NCBI RefSeq assembly: GCF_021347895.1 | Contig: NC_067123.1 | Span: 6,515,828 to 6,579,827 of the forward strand | Reading direction: 5' to 3' | Length of the DNA stretch: 64,000 nt | Source of the DNA: Acanthochromis polyacanthus | Lineage: Eukaryota; Chordata; Actinopteri; Pomacentridae | Shown: piece after piece, positions 1 through 31,822 of the stretch | Position numbering within the stretch: the stretch's first letter is position 1 | Layout of the letters: every line of letters begins with the position of its first letter | Position numbers and translations under genes: made by a program | Notes under the pieces: model-generated | Told to the model about the DNA's origin: nothing | The model's database searches: none | The model's input: only the letters and a program-made list of their open reading frames with translations

Positions 1-597
1 GCCACATTTTCAACTGAAAGTGGTATAAGGTCCTACAAAAGTTCCTGTAAGTCTTTATATATATGGATGGATGGATCCATATTTCCTCCTTGCTAGCTCC
101 TATACCTGTTTGTCCTGTTTTCGTCCTGTCCAGCCTTTGTTTCCCCTTCACATCACTGAGGTGTAGCACTGCCCTCCCTGGCTATTACTAGGGAATTCTA
201 ATAAAGAATGTCAGCTTAGCTCTCAGGGAGGGCTGGTAATGGTCACACACATGCACTAAATAAAAAAAATATTTGGCTGCAAGACAGAAATATGCATTAA
301 TCTCATAAAATGTTGACACCCCTTCCATGGAGTTAAACAATGAGAATAAATAGACATATAGGGGGAAAAAAGGGTTCCAGGTTATTGTATAGTCTGACAA
401 AACTGCTGTTGCATTGATGTTGGTCAAGTTCAACGAGACAACATGAAAGCAGTTTGTACCTTTGCACACATGACACCAACATCTAGACCCCTATGAACAC
501 CAGTTGTTGGTTCCTATCCATAAGTCTACATCAGTATTTTGGCAAACTAGTGAAAAACTTGAACCTTTTCTTATCCTGTTTGCCAAAACATCAAATT
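1..597. other. Intergenic, no gene recognised
   Basis: AT-rich unique-looking sequence with a short GGAT-rich run near 62-80. The only open frames are short and without recognisable motifs. Confidence 0.5.
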
Positions 598-1065
598 CTA
601 CTGATGTTAGAGCTTCAAAAGTTGTTGAAATGTCAAATGAAGTCTGTATTTTTAGTAGAAATATGGATCCATCCACATACAAACACTTACATGAACTTTA
701 TGGGAACACAAAACCATCTTTGTTGGAAACAGCTGAGCTTTTTTTCTATTTCCAAAGACCAATATTCATTCATTATTGGTGGTTTGCTCCATTTTGACAC
801 ATTTTGGCCAACTTTCAAGTCAAAATAGCTTAAACTGGCTTACCACAGATCACATTTAATAGATGTTAGCGCGTCAAAAGTTGATGAAACGTCAACCGAA
901 GACTGTATTTTTAGTAGAAATATGGATCATCCATTTATATGCTCTTACAGGAACTTTCTAGGGACACAATACCACCGTTATTTGAGAATGTTGTACCTTT
1001 TTCATTCCATTTAAAGAATCAATAGTCATATATTATTGTTAATATGGACCATTTGGGTAATTTTG
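598..1065 (+). repeat. Diverged tandem duplication, about 260-bp period
   Basis: Unit 1 (about 598-800) and unit 2 (about 859-1065) share GATGTTAG, CAAAAGTTG, the run TGTATTTTTAGTAGAAATATG, a following ATCC-rich stretch, and a TTTCCAAAGA/TTTAAAGAA block. No coding capacity is evident. Confidence 0.6.
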
Positions 1066-1598
1066 GACAATTTGTAGTCATTCTGGGCAAAGCAACCCTT
1101 ACCTGCACTGAACTGGAAATATTTTAGAAAAACACACTGAGTTACAAGACAAAGCTAGAATTACATGATTTTAATAGTAATAGGTCGTGATCTAAAGTGG
1201 GCCGGTCTGAGGCATGACAGTCCAGGGCTGAAAATGAGTCCCACTCCAGCCCTGGTCTCATTATTTAGATGTTTTGTCTTGTTTTGGTCATTTTGTGTCT
1301 TTTTTGACTCATTTGTGTTTTGTTGCTGTGTCCCACGTCTCTTTCGAAGAGTTTTGTCTCCTTTCTTGTGTGGTTTTGACTCATTTTAAACAAAAAACAG
1401 ATTTAGTCTTTCGGTTGTGACGCCTGTGTGGGTGTAAACCTGATTTTTGTTTGGGTTTTTGTCATTTCTTGTCTTGTTTTTGTCTTTTTTGTCTCGATTG
1501 TGTCTCGTTTGTTCAATTTTGCGTCTATTTTTTGTCTAGTTTTTGTTGTTTGCCTATTTTTTGTCATTTTTGTGGTTTTGTCTGATGTGTCTCATTTA

Positions 1599-2273
1599 TA
1601 CTGACAGTCAATAGAAACTTTGAGGTAGAAATGTGCGCAGAATTCTACTTGTAGGGGGTTGTAATTATTCATTGTGGATTTACTGATGATCTAGTGCCCT
1701 GGTAGTTGAGATAATGATGAGTTGTCATTTTGTCATGATTCATTGCACATGGGTTGGTCACTTTGCAAAAGTGAACCAAATACACACCAAGCAATACTCA
1801 GTGAGTATCTGCACAATGTGAGAATGGGTTTTGAAGGCCTATATAAAGGCCCAAAAAAGGCCACCATTGTTAGTCCAGGGAACAGCATCATGCCGCGTCT
1901 ATCACATGAACAACGTCTCCGGGCACTGGGTATGGTGGAGGCCGGTTTGAGCTACAGTGATGTAGCCAGGCGTATGGGCTGTTCCCAACCCACAATCAGA
2001 AGCCTGGTCCAAAGCATGCGCCGACGGATTGCTGCCTGCATCCAAGCAGATGGAGGCCATACTCGGTATTGACTGCTGTGACTTTGTGTTTGGCAGGTGC
2101 CATTTTCTTTTGTGAAATTCTTTATTTTAAAATCATTCTTGAAACTTTAGATTTTTGTTTCTGTATGCTAATATGCTAAACAAATGATTCATATGAAGAA
2201 AATCCAGTTTCAGGCTTCAAAATAAAAATTATGTTGAAAAATATGGTCTCAAAGTTTCTATTGACTGTCAGTG
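1599..2273 (+). mobile_element. Internally deleted Tc1-like transposon
   Basis: A 675-bp element with near-perfect terminal inverted repeats (ACTGACAGTCAATAGAAACT at the left end, its complement at the right end) flanked by TA dinucleotides, as in Tc1/mariner insertions. Inside is a short frame encoding only the N-terminal helix-turn-helix and the extreme C-terminus of a transposase; the catalytic core is absent. Confidence 0.85.
1890..2072 (+). CDS. Tc1 transposase-derived helix-turn-helix mini-protein
   Basis: An intact 60-codon frame. It starts MPRLSHEQRLRALGMVEAGL and continues through an HTH (SDVARRMGCSQPTIRSLV) typical of the Tc1 DNA-binding domain. It then jumps directly to a transposase-like tail ending ADGGHTRY. 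The DDE catalytic region is missing. An in-frame ATG at 1722 would give 116 codons, but the family-type start is at 1890. Such a product could bind the element ends but not cut; no expression evidence exists. It may simply be a deletion fossil with an accidentally open frame. Confidence 0.5.
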   Translation: MPRLSHEQRLRALGMVEAGLSYSDVARRMGCSQPTIRSLVQSMRRRIAACIQADGGHTRY

Positions 2274-2779
2274 TATATTGTCTTTCTTGTTTTTGTTGAT
2301 TTGTGTCTCATTTTTTGTCTCCTTTTTCATGCCAATTGTCTCATTTCTTGTCATTTAGTGTCACCTGTGTCTCATTATTTAGATTTTTCTTCTTGTTTCG
2401 GTCATTTTGTGTCTTTTTTGACTAATTTGTGGTTTGTTGTTGTGTCCCACATCTCTTTTGGAGAGTTTTGTCTCCTTTCTTGTGTGATTTTGACTCATTT
2501 TGAAACAAAAACCAGATTTAGTATTTCGGTTGTGACACCTGTGTGGATGAAAACCTGATTTTTGTTTGAGTTTTTGTCTTTTTTTGGTCTTTTTTGTTTC
2601 TCTTGTGTCTCATTTTTGTGTTGTTTGCCTAATTTTTGTCCTTTTATGTCTCTGTTGTGTCTCATCTATGTTGTCTGTCTTATTTTTGTTGCTTTCTGGC
2701 TCGTTTTTTTCATTCAGCGACTCGTTTTTGTTGTTTTGTCTCTTTTTTTTCTTTTCTCTGGTCTTTACCAGAAACATAA

Positions 2780-3160
2780 ACTCAACAAGTCTTTTATTCA
2801 CAGGTTTAATTTGCTGTTTAAACTTTAAACGCTCAGACGCTGGCCTACAGTAGGAGCAGGAAGTGAGCTGATGAGGCCTCAGTGGGCGACCGGAGCGTCG
2901 ACCCGTGAAGACCCGCTCAGCTCCACCGAACTTTAAAGGTGAATCGGATCAGAGCTGCTGCTGACGAGGGTTTAACTGCTGCCCCAAAGAAACCCAACGA
3001 GTGAAAGTAATCAACACTATGAGCACTAATCAGCGGAGGGGAGAATCGCTGGATTTAATGGCCTCAGTATAAATCTCAGAGGAAAGAAACAGACTCTGAT
3101 TAATGAGCTGAAGTAGATTTTTCACTCCGGTCTGGAACCATCTAGGCCTCCATCTAAACC
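2780..3160. other. Intergenic, more GC-rich unique sequence
   Basis: About 380 bases of higher GC content than the surroundings, without an open frame or splice pattern that could be assigned. Nothing further is recognised. Confidence 0.4.
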
Positions 3161-3930
3161 AATGACCTCACTGCATTTACTGGCTGCCGTCCACACACAG
3201 CAGCAAAGACTAAAGCAAGAGCAAATACAGAAGGTCACAGAGACGCTAACGACGTGCTGGAGTTTGTGTTTTTATTGTCGTTGTCATGGAACAACAAACC
3301 TCAGCCGAAGAACTTCTAATGTCCCAGTTTCTGGAAAAAATGATAGTTATTCATCAAAGCAACATTTTTTCAATCTTAAATGATGCATAGATTCATAATA
3401 TACAGAGTTTAAGATGGAAAACTGCTAATTATTCATGTCAGAATCTCACTTTTTGGCCACTAGGGGGCAGAAATACTCCAAAACAAACCACAAAACTGAC
3501 ATATTCTCACAAACTTATGTACACTCCAAACAAACAGCTTTGAGAGCGATAAAAATGAGCCAATAAATATGACACAAAGGCCAAACCAAGAGCAAAATCT
3601 ACAAGTCTAATAATATGCTGGAGTTTGTGTTTTTTTTTTTCATCTCATTTTTTGGCCACTAGGGGCAGAAGAACTCCAAAACAAACCACAACGCTGACAC
3701 ATTCTCACCTTGTAAAGCTGCCACGGCTAATTTTGCAATCAGCTGCTTATGTGCACATTAAAAAGCAGTTTAAGAGTGATGAAAACGAGCCAAAAAATGT
3801 GACACAAAGGCCAAACCAAGAGCAAAATCCACAAGGTGACACTAACGACATGTTGGAGTTTGTGTTTTCATTATCACCGTCATGGAACAAAAACCTCAGC
3901 TAAAGAACCTCTGATGTTACGGAAACTGGA
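3160..3930 (+). repeat. Imperfect tandem repeat, about 200-300 bp units
   Basis: Recurrent blocks: GGAGTTTGTGTTTT (near 3260, 3620, 3855), CCAAACCAAGAGCAAAATC (near 3582 and 3810), TTTTGGCCACTAGGG (near 3451 and 3651), and CATGGAACAA...CCTCAGC (near 3286 and 3881). The arrangement is consistent with two to three diverged tandem units. Confidence 0.6.
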
Positions 3931-4159
3931 AAAAAATCTATAGTTATTCATTTAAAGATTTCATCTGTCGGAAATGATACAACAACTGAGCAGCCTTGGT
4001 GGAGTTCTGCTCGCTCTGAGTGCTTTCCTTGTATTGCTAATGATGCATCCAAAAATGAAAACGCTTGTATTGCTAATGATGCATCCAAAAATGAAAACGC
4101 ATCTAATTGATGTTTTGATATTTAACTAAAATCCTGCAGCTCAATATAAGTCGTGTTTT

Positions 4160-5291
4160 TTAACCCTCTATGGTACGCACTATGGTCCCAGTTGGTAAAA
4201 AAATGTTTGGGGTGTTTTTTTGTCTTAAAACAGATCAAGTAAACATAATTAAGAGACATTTTAAAAAAATATTATTTTTTTAGTAGTTTTTAGGGTTCGT
4301 TGCCATATGGCAACACCGTACCATAATGGAAAGTAATGAAAACTAGAGAATTTTGTTTAAAATTGTATATAACATTTATTTTAAAACTCATGTTATAGTA
4401 TAAACAATCCCAGTAGCTAACTAAACTAATAGTTAAATGCAATACATAAATGGAGGCTGGAACATGATTGCCATATACATTTTACACTCTCTTACTGGTA
4501 ATACCTGTCACTTCACTGTCTCTGCCCTCACTGTCTCCACTGTCCTCATTCTCTGGCTCATAGTCTTCATCCATCTCACTGTCTTCATCACTCTCACTCT
4601 ACTGTGTTTCGAGCAGCTCATTTTTCTCGTCACTGAATCCTTTGTCATCTTCACTATCATCTAGTGGGAGGGCGAGTTCAGCTTTTTTCCGTGATTTACC
4701 ATAAAAAAAATTTGCATTCATTCTGTAAATGGAAGAAAGATGTGTCAAATATCATCATATTCAATGTGGAAAGGACTCACAAAGTGTATTATTATAGTTT
4801 ATAGACTATAGAAGATCAGTGTACACCAGTGCAATTGCAAAGTAGGCCTATAACTAAATACAAACTGTTATCAACATACCAGACTAGCAATCCTTAATGG
4901 TACGGTGTTGCCATATGGCAACGTACACATTTTTAACATTTTCTATTATTTATTGATCAAGCACAGTGCAAGAAACTACATAAAAATGAACTTAACTCAC
5001 CTATTATTGAGTGCATATTTTTTCCCCGTTGAAAAACTTCAAAAAAACACTTTTTTTGGTGAATTTTTAGGAGTCAAATGGTGAGGCTCCTCCCGTCAAT
5101 GATGTCTGTAGAAAAGGGTTTCAAACTGGCTTCCAGAATGTCATGTGACAAATTTAAACACTGCTATTGGTTAACTTAGAATCCCACTTCTTTTTAATGC
5201 ATTGCAACATAACTGGGGATGTATTATCTGTGTGTAGAAAGCTTAAAATAGGGTTGTTGCCATATGGCAACGCTGTACCATAGAGGGTTAA
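4160..5291. mobile_element. piggyBac-like element, 1.13 kb, non-autonomous
   Basis: TTAA at both ends (4160-4163 and 5288-5291) with 13-bp inverted repeats (CCCTCTATGGTAC). The palindrome GTTGCCATATGGCAAC occurs three times inside: near 4300, at about 4909 and at about 5258. The TTAA target duplication and short TIR are hallmarks of the piggyBac superfamily. Its minus strand retains the start of a transposase gene (4721-4482). The matching empty site is in the neighbouring tandem copy near 5765. Confidence 0.85.
4482..4721 (-). pseudogene. N-terminal remnant of a piggyBac-like transposase
   Basis: The minus-strand frame starts MNANFFYGKSRKKAEL, continues DDSEDDKGFSDEKNE, meets an in-frame stop (TAG), and then reads SESDEDSEMDEDYEPENED before ending. 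Acidic, serine-rich N-termini of this kind precede the DDE core in piggyBac transposases. The core is absent, so the copy is dead. Confidence 0.6.
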
Positions 5292-6065
5292 GCTTAAATA
5301 AGTTTGTGCATCTTTCTCACACTTTCTCTTTAAAGATAAAGAGAGTATTCACTCAATATTCCATTGCAGCAAGGCAAATAATGCTTGTAAAGTACTGTGA
5401 ATTTGCAAAAACATGCATGAATTCAACTTAATGCGCTGGTATAATCATCTGATAAAGACATTTTTCATTGATTTCTGTCTGATTGGTGTATATTCACTGG
5501 GAAAAGGCTTGATTAGTGAATATTTTATCACAAAATATTTTAGATTCCTGATAAAACAACTTTGACAAACTCTTATTGTTTATTTTTCTTTAAGTTTTCT
5601 TGGAGGAAAACAAACCCTGAATTCAAAAAGATTGGCACAAACTGCTCAGTTATTTGCTTTTTTTTTCTTTTTTTGCTAATGTTGCATCCAAAAATGAAAA
5701 CACATGTAATTAATGTGTATCAATATTTGATGAAAATCCTGCAGCTCAGTGTAGGTCATGTTTTATAGCTTCAGTGAGTTTGTGCATCTTCTTCACACTT
5801 TCCCTTTAAGGAAAAAGAGTAAATTCACTCAGTTTTCTGTTGCAGCAAGGCAAATAATACTGTGAATTTGCAGAAACATGCACAAATTCAACTTAATGCA
5901 CTGATATAAGAATTTAATAAAGTGATTTCTGGTGTATATTTAAAGGGACACGGATCAATTAGTGAATATTTTATCAGAAGAAATGTTAAAATCCCATAAA
6001 ACTACTTTCCCAAAATGTTCTGTTTACTTTTCTTAAACTGAAGTTTCGTTGGAGGAAAACAAACC

Positions 6066-6820
6066 TTCAAACGGCCCTAAATGTTCCCTTCAGGAACCGT
6101 CGGCACCAAACCGGGTTCAAAAGTTTAAACTCTTGTTGTCGGGACGCTTTAAGCAACTCAGGGACTTGTGCGGCCGTAATCCTCCTGTGTGTAACTGATT
6201 TAATGAACACGGAGAAAACAGAGCTGCTAATCCCGCTAATGCCGGCAGCTCCTCCACAACTTTCCCCTTGATGTCGAGCGGGGCTCCAAATCCTCAGACT
6301 TTCACATTCTGACGGAAAACAAGAAGCAAACTGTTGGAAGAGGATCTGCGACACATCTCTGCTGAATTCTGCAGCATGTGAGAGAGATTTGGATTGGTTT
6401 CCTCAGCAGGTCTGGACGTTAATTCTCCTGCCTGGAGCTCAGGACCTCTCAGTGTAAAATATGATTCTTGGAGACGCTTTTTTATCTTCCTCCTCCCCTT
6501 TTTATCTGATTTTCCCGCCAATAAAACACTTGAATCTGCAGGTTTATCACCTGAATGTCAGCCAGACTCCTCGCTTCAGTTTATTTATTTAAAGTTTCGC
6601 TGAGCTCTGAGGGACTTTATCAGATTTTTGGTTCCAGAAGCTTCCAGAGTCTCTGCTTTCTTTTCTTTCAGGTGTAGCAGCCTGAAAATCATCACGGCTG
6701 TTGGAAATAAAGTGAAGATTTAGCTGTTTTTTCTGCAGTTCTACATGTCAGTGGGATGCATGAGTCAGCTAAAGCTCTTAGCGCCACCTGGTGGAGGATC
6801 TCTGCAGTTTAAATGCACTT
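6066..6820. other. Intergenic, no gene recognised
   Basis: Mixed-composition unique sequence. Short frames exist on both strands, but none carries a recognisable motif or sits between convincing splice sites. Confidence 0.4.
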
Positions 6821-7339
6821 TTAACCCTCCTGCGGGTCAAATTGATCCGTTTTAAAGTTTGAAAATGTGAACAAAAATACATATTTCCACAGTGAAACTT
6901 CTGATGTCCACATTTTCAACATTTTTGGGAACTTTTTCAACCTTTTTTGGTGAAAAAAAAGAAATGTTAAAAATGTTTCTTAAGAACATTCACAAAAAGA
7001 TTCAACCAAAATCCAGCGAAATTTGGTGGATTTTGGTTGATTTTTTGTGAATGTTCTTAAAGGAAATATTGGTTTTACTGATACATACATATATGTAATC
7101 ATTTTAGACATTTTTAGGATTTTTTTGGAAGATTTTGACTCATTTTTTGGAAATATTTACAAGATTTTTTTCCCCCAATTTGCAGGATTTTTTAAATAAA
7201 ACTTTTCAGGGAAACTTTTAAGGAATTATTGGAATTGTTGTCCTGAAGGTTTTGCAAATTTTCAGAAGTTTGGGGAATTTTTTTCAGACAATAAACAACA
7301 TTTTTTGGTGCCTGTAAATGAAGACAACAGGAGGGTTAA
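6821..7339. mobile_element. TTAA-flanked palindromic element, copy 1 (full length)
   Basis: 519 bp from TTAACCCTCCTG to its complement CAGGAGGGTTAA. The centre is a large imperfect hairpin: TTAAGAACATTCACAAAAA ... TTTTTGTGAATGTTCTTAA around 6980-7060, with the CCAAAATCCA/TGGATTTTGG arms. The termini resemble piggyBac-type TTAA insertions. Related copies lie at 18428, 20189, 39647, 47299 and 60700. Confidence 0.75.
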
Positions 7340-8230
7340 AGGGAAGAAAATGCACATTGTCAGACAAAAGCACTTGAACGGAATAAAGCTGCAAGGATTA
7401 GTCGGTTTGATCAAACAGTAGGTGTTTTGTATGAGTTGTTTGCTGAAAACAGCTGCAGGAAATACAGATGTGAGATGATAAATAAACAATAAAAGTGCTA
7501 TAAAAATAAAACTGTGAGATTAGAGAAGGTAAAAAGCTCCAAAGAGCTCAAATGGGAGCATTTTTAAAGATTAGTTTCCAGATTTGTATTTGGAAACAAT
7601 AAACAAGTGTATCATGTGGTTGAATTATTGGGTTTTTTTGTTTAAAATGTGAAAAAAGTAAAGATTTTTGGTTTTCAAACCAAAAATCAATCATTAATGA
7701 ATAAAAAAGGATCAAGCTTGAATGGTTTTTAAATAGTTTTTTTATTCTGACACCTGATATGTTTGTTTTATTTGTGGTTTGGAAACAAAAAAACAATTTA
7801 ATAGTTTGATTTTACTTCTATCCACAGACTGATATGAACAGAAAACATTTGAATTATTACAGCAAACTGCTTCACAGTTAAATATTACACTTTAAAAAAA
7901 ACATACATATATTACAGTTAATTCTAGAAGAAAACCTGAAGATAATTTGATTATCTTCAGTTTTATTTCATGTGATCTCAGTGTGCTCAAGAAATAAAGT
8001 TAAAGGACGTGAAAACTGCGTGAGAAAGTGAATCCATCACAGTGAATATTTACATGTATAAATATAAATATAATCTTGGTCACTTTTTTCAGCTTTTCAT
8101 GATCAAAAATAACAGATAGAACATTCATAAAGCACTTTATTGAGCTTTTATTCATCATTGTTTCTGTTAAGAATGTGAATTAATAAGAAAATAATCAGCT
8201 AAACAGGGTTAAAGTTTGTTCTTCTGTTTG
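7340..8230. other. Intergenic, AT-rich, no gene recognised
   Basis: AT-rich sequence without recognised elements. Open frames are short and of low complexity. Confidence 0.4.
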
Positions 8231-8233
8231 CTT

Positions 8234-9960
8234 TATGGCGACTGGTATCACTGTTTTGTGATTGTTGTGTTAAAATGAAATGACAATGTGCTGTTCATGT
8301 TGATGAAAGTGAATTAATGATGATTTAAGCATCAATAACAGCCTGATTTTACACCTCATCTATGATTATGAAGGTGCATGGAAACAGAAACACGTGACAA
8401 AAACAGCAAACTGTCAGTATCGTTGAGAAAAGTTCACTATTTCATATTTTCAGGGAGGTTAAATCTTATTAAAAGGAGCCAAATGCAGCTGCAGGTAGAG
8501 AATGTGTCTAAAAGCTCGGCTGCTGGATGCTCAGACGAGATGAATTTCAGAATAAAATGTAGCTTTTCAATGCATAAAATGAGCAAAATCACATATTTTC
8601 CATTTCACAGCATCTAAATTTCATGATTTTGTGTTAAAATGAGTAAAATTAACGATATTCTAGATGAAAATGTGCTGTTTGTGTTGATTAAAGTGAATTA
8701 ATGATGATTTGAACAATAATAACAGCCTGATTTTACACCTGATTTGTGATTATGAAGATGCATGGAAACAGAAATGCAAAACTGTCAGTATTGTAGAGAA
8801 AATGTCACTCATTTATATTTCCAGGAGCTTCAGTCTTATCAAAAGCTGCAAGTCGAGAATGTTTTTAAGAGTTCAGCTACTGGATGCTCGGACAAGATGA
8901 ATCTGAGAATTAAATGCAGCTTTTCAATGCAAAAAAAATCACATATTTCCCTTTTAAGTTTATCTAAAATTGCTTCATTTTCGCTTTATGGCATCAAAAC
9001 GTTAGTTTGCTTTGTGATTTGTGTAAAAATGAGAGAAAAATGTGCTGTTCATGTTGATTAAAGTGAATTAACGATGATTTAAACATCAATAACAGATTTT
9101 ACACCTGATCTATGATTATGAAGGTGAACAGAAACAGAAATGCCTGATAAAAACAGTAAACTGTCAGTATTGTAGAAAAAAATCACTAATTTGTATTTCC
9201 AAAGAGCTTTAGTCTTATTAAAAGGAGCCAAAAGCAGCTGAAAGTAAAGAATGTTTTCAGCTCCTGGATGTTTGGAAAAGATGAATTTCAGAATAAAATG
9301 CAGCTTTTCAATGCATAAAATGAGCAAAATCCATAGACTGTATATATAGTGGACGTAGCATCTGGCTCCAGAATTGAAGCCCACCCGGAAGTGTCAAAAA
9401 CTTGCAATATCACGCCGTCCACTAGGGCTGGCTCCAAGAAGCTTTTTCTCCATAGACCCCAATTCATTTTTGGAGAAAATAAAATTTGATAGACTGATTT
9501 TCTACAGCTCAGGATTTTTTTCCCGTTAGTTTTCATGGTCAAAATGAGAGATCAGGTGGCTGATCTTAAAATAAATCAATACTGAATTTTAAATAAATCG
9601 TTAAAGTTGGCGGAGCCAGGGGGCGTGGTAGACAGCATGATAGACATGATAGACAGCAACAGAAGCCTCTGCGGTAAAATGTGGGCGGGATAAGAGAGTC
9701 CTCAGCCAATCCTGCCCCTAGTTGCTCTCCGGTCCAGTCTGTTTGATGACGCTTTTTACGTCACTGGCTCCAAAAAATCCAAAACGGCGACCAGGAAGTA
9801 GCAAAATCCGGGCTTCATTTTCTCGGCGTTGAAACCAACGGGTGACGTCACGGTTAGTTTACGCCTGGCAAAATCACATATTTTCATTTTCAGTCCATCT
9901 GAATTTCCTTCATTTATATCCAGGGTTTGGTATTTGAAACCAAACTGCACCAGTGAAACG
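8234..9960 (+). repeat. Three tandem units of about 375 bp
   Basis: GTGCTGTTCATGTTGAT or a close variant recurs at about 8290, 8672 and 9042. Each is followed by AAAGTGAATTAA, GATGATTT, TTTTACACCT and a TGATTATGAAG block, then ATGAGCAAAATCACATATT-like sequence. The third unit is interrupted at 9331-9869 by a mobile element. Confidence 0.75.
9331..9869. mobile_element. Interspersed element with CCATAGACTGTATATA terminus
   Basis: About 540 bp of relatively GC-rich sequence starting CCATAGACTGTATATA. It is bounded by a 7-bp direct repeat (GCAAAAT) that is single in the sister tandem units near 8583. Such termini recur widely in fish genomes. The far end lacks the complementary terminus, so it appears 3' truncated or decayed. 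The superfamily is not assigned. Confidence 0.55.
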
Positions 9961-10301
9961 GATATTGCAGCCAAATATCAATAAAATCTGAGATTTTTAA
10001 CTGGATAAATCCTCAGTTTGTTCTCTGTGATGGATCGACTGCAGCAGGTCTAAACAACTTCACATTAAATTTATTCTGCTTCTCAGGAATCCATTATTTA
10101 GTAAAAAGTAGATTAAAAGTCAGTCACAGTTAATGCTGTTAAAACAACATTTAGATGTTTTGATCCAACCCGAGTCCGGTTTTAATCTAATTAACGTTTG
10201 TTTTCAGATATTAATAGATTAAAAATACGTAGTTTGATCTTCCGTCGCTCCTCCTCTCTGTGACCTGAAGTAACCTCGTCTGTCGTCTTCAGATGAAGGC
10301 T

Positions 10302-31586
<21,285 letters not shown>

Positions 31587-31735
31587 GTCGTCCAGAAAGA
31601 GAGAAAAACTCCAACCTGCTCAAATATCGACCTTAAATCTACTGAGTCTGAGTGCACAGTGACTGGTTTCCTCTCTTGATCCTTTTATATTACACTGACA
31701 AAACTTCCCATTTCATGCATCAGCAGGAAGTGAAG
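31587..31735 (-). promoter_or_regulatory. Putative cd6 core promoter and 5' leader
   Basis: A TATA-like box (TATAAAAG, minus strand, 31689-31682) lies about 96 bases upstream of the cd6 start codon. An ETS-type AGGAAGTG (31725-31732 on plus) and a second GGAA core near 31705 sit just upstream. Lymphoid CD5/CD6 genes are known to use ETS factors. The transcription start is inferred, not seen. The sequence beyond about 31,823 is duplicated INTS8 intron, so little room is left for unique promoter DNA. Confidence 0.42.
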
Positions 31736-31822
31736 CTGCGAGGCCTCGTCACTGATTCTGCTCTAAATGTACGCCACCGTTCAAGAGTGTACGGTCATGT
31801 AGAAATGTCTTATTTTGAAGTA

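Larger units (their letters stand above)
1257..2576 (+). repeat. T-rich direct repeats flanking a Tc1 insertion
   Basis: Two copies of a roughly 210-bp T-rich, TTTGTCTC-rich sequence lie at 1257-1466 and 2370-2576. Both contain GTGTCCCAC, GAGTTTTGTCTCCTTTCTTG and TTTCGGTTGTGAC in the same order. They sit either side of the Tc1-like element at 1599-2273, and similar TTGTCTC low-complexity sequence continues to about 2760. Confidence 0.7.
4028..6065 (+). repeat. Tandem duplication, one copy split by a piggyBac-like element
   Basis: Copy A (4064-4159 plus 5292-5610) and copy B (about 5670-6065) share, in order, GCATCCAAAAATGAAAAC, AAAATCCTGCAGCTCA, GTTTGTGCATCTT, TTGCAGCAAGGCAAATAAT, ATTCAACTTAATGC and TTAGTGAATATTTTATCA. 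Copy A carries the 1.13-kb TTAA-flanked element; copy B is uninterrupted at the same place. A small perfect-looking 36-bp tandem (ATTGCTAATGATGCATCC) at 4028-4099 sits at the left edge. Confidence 0.8.

Noticed and set aside
1165..2853. Several hydrophobic-looking frames in T-rich DNA
   Set aside because: Phe/Leu-rich frames arise from TTTGTCTC low complexity; the same happens at 21,345-21,731.
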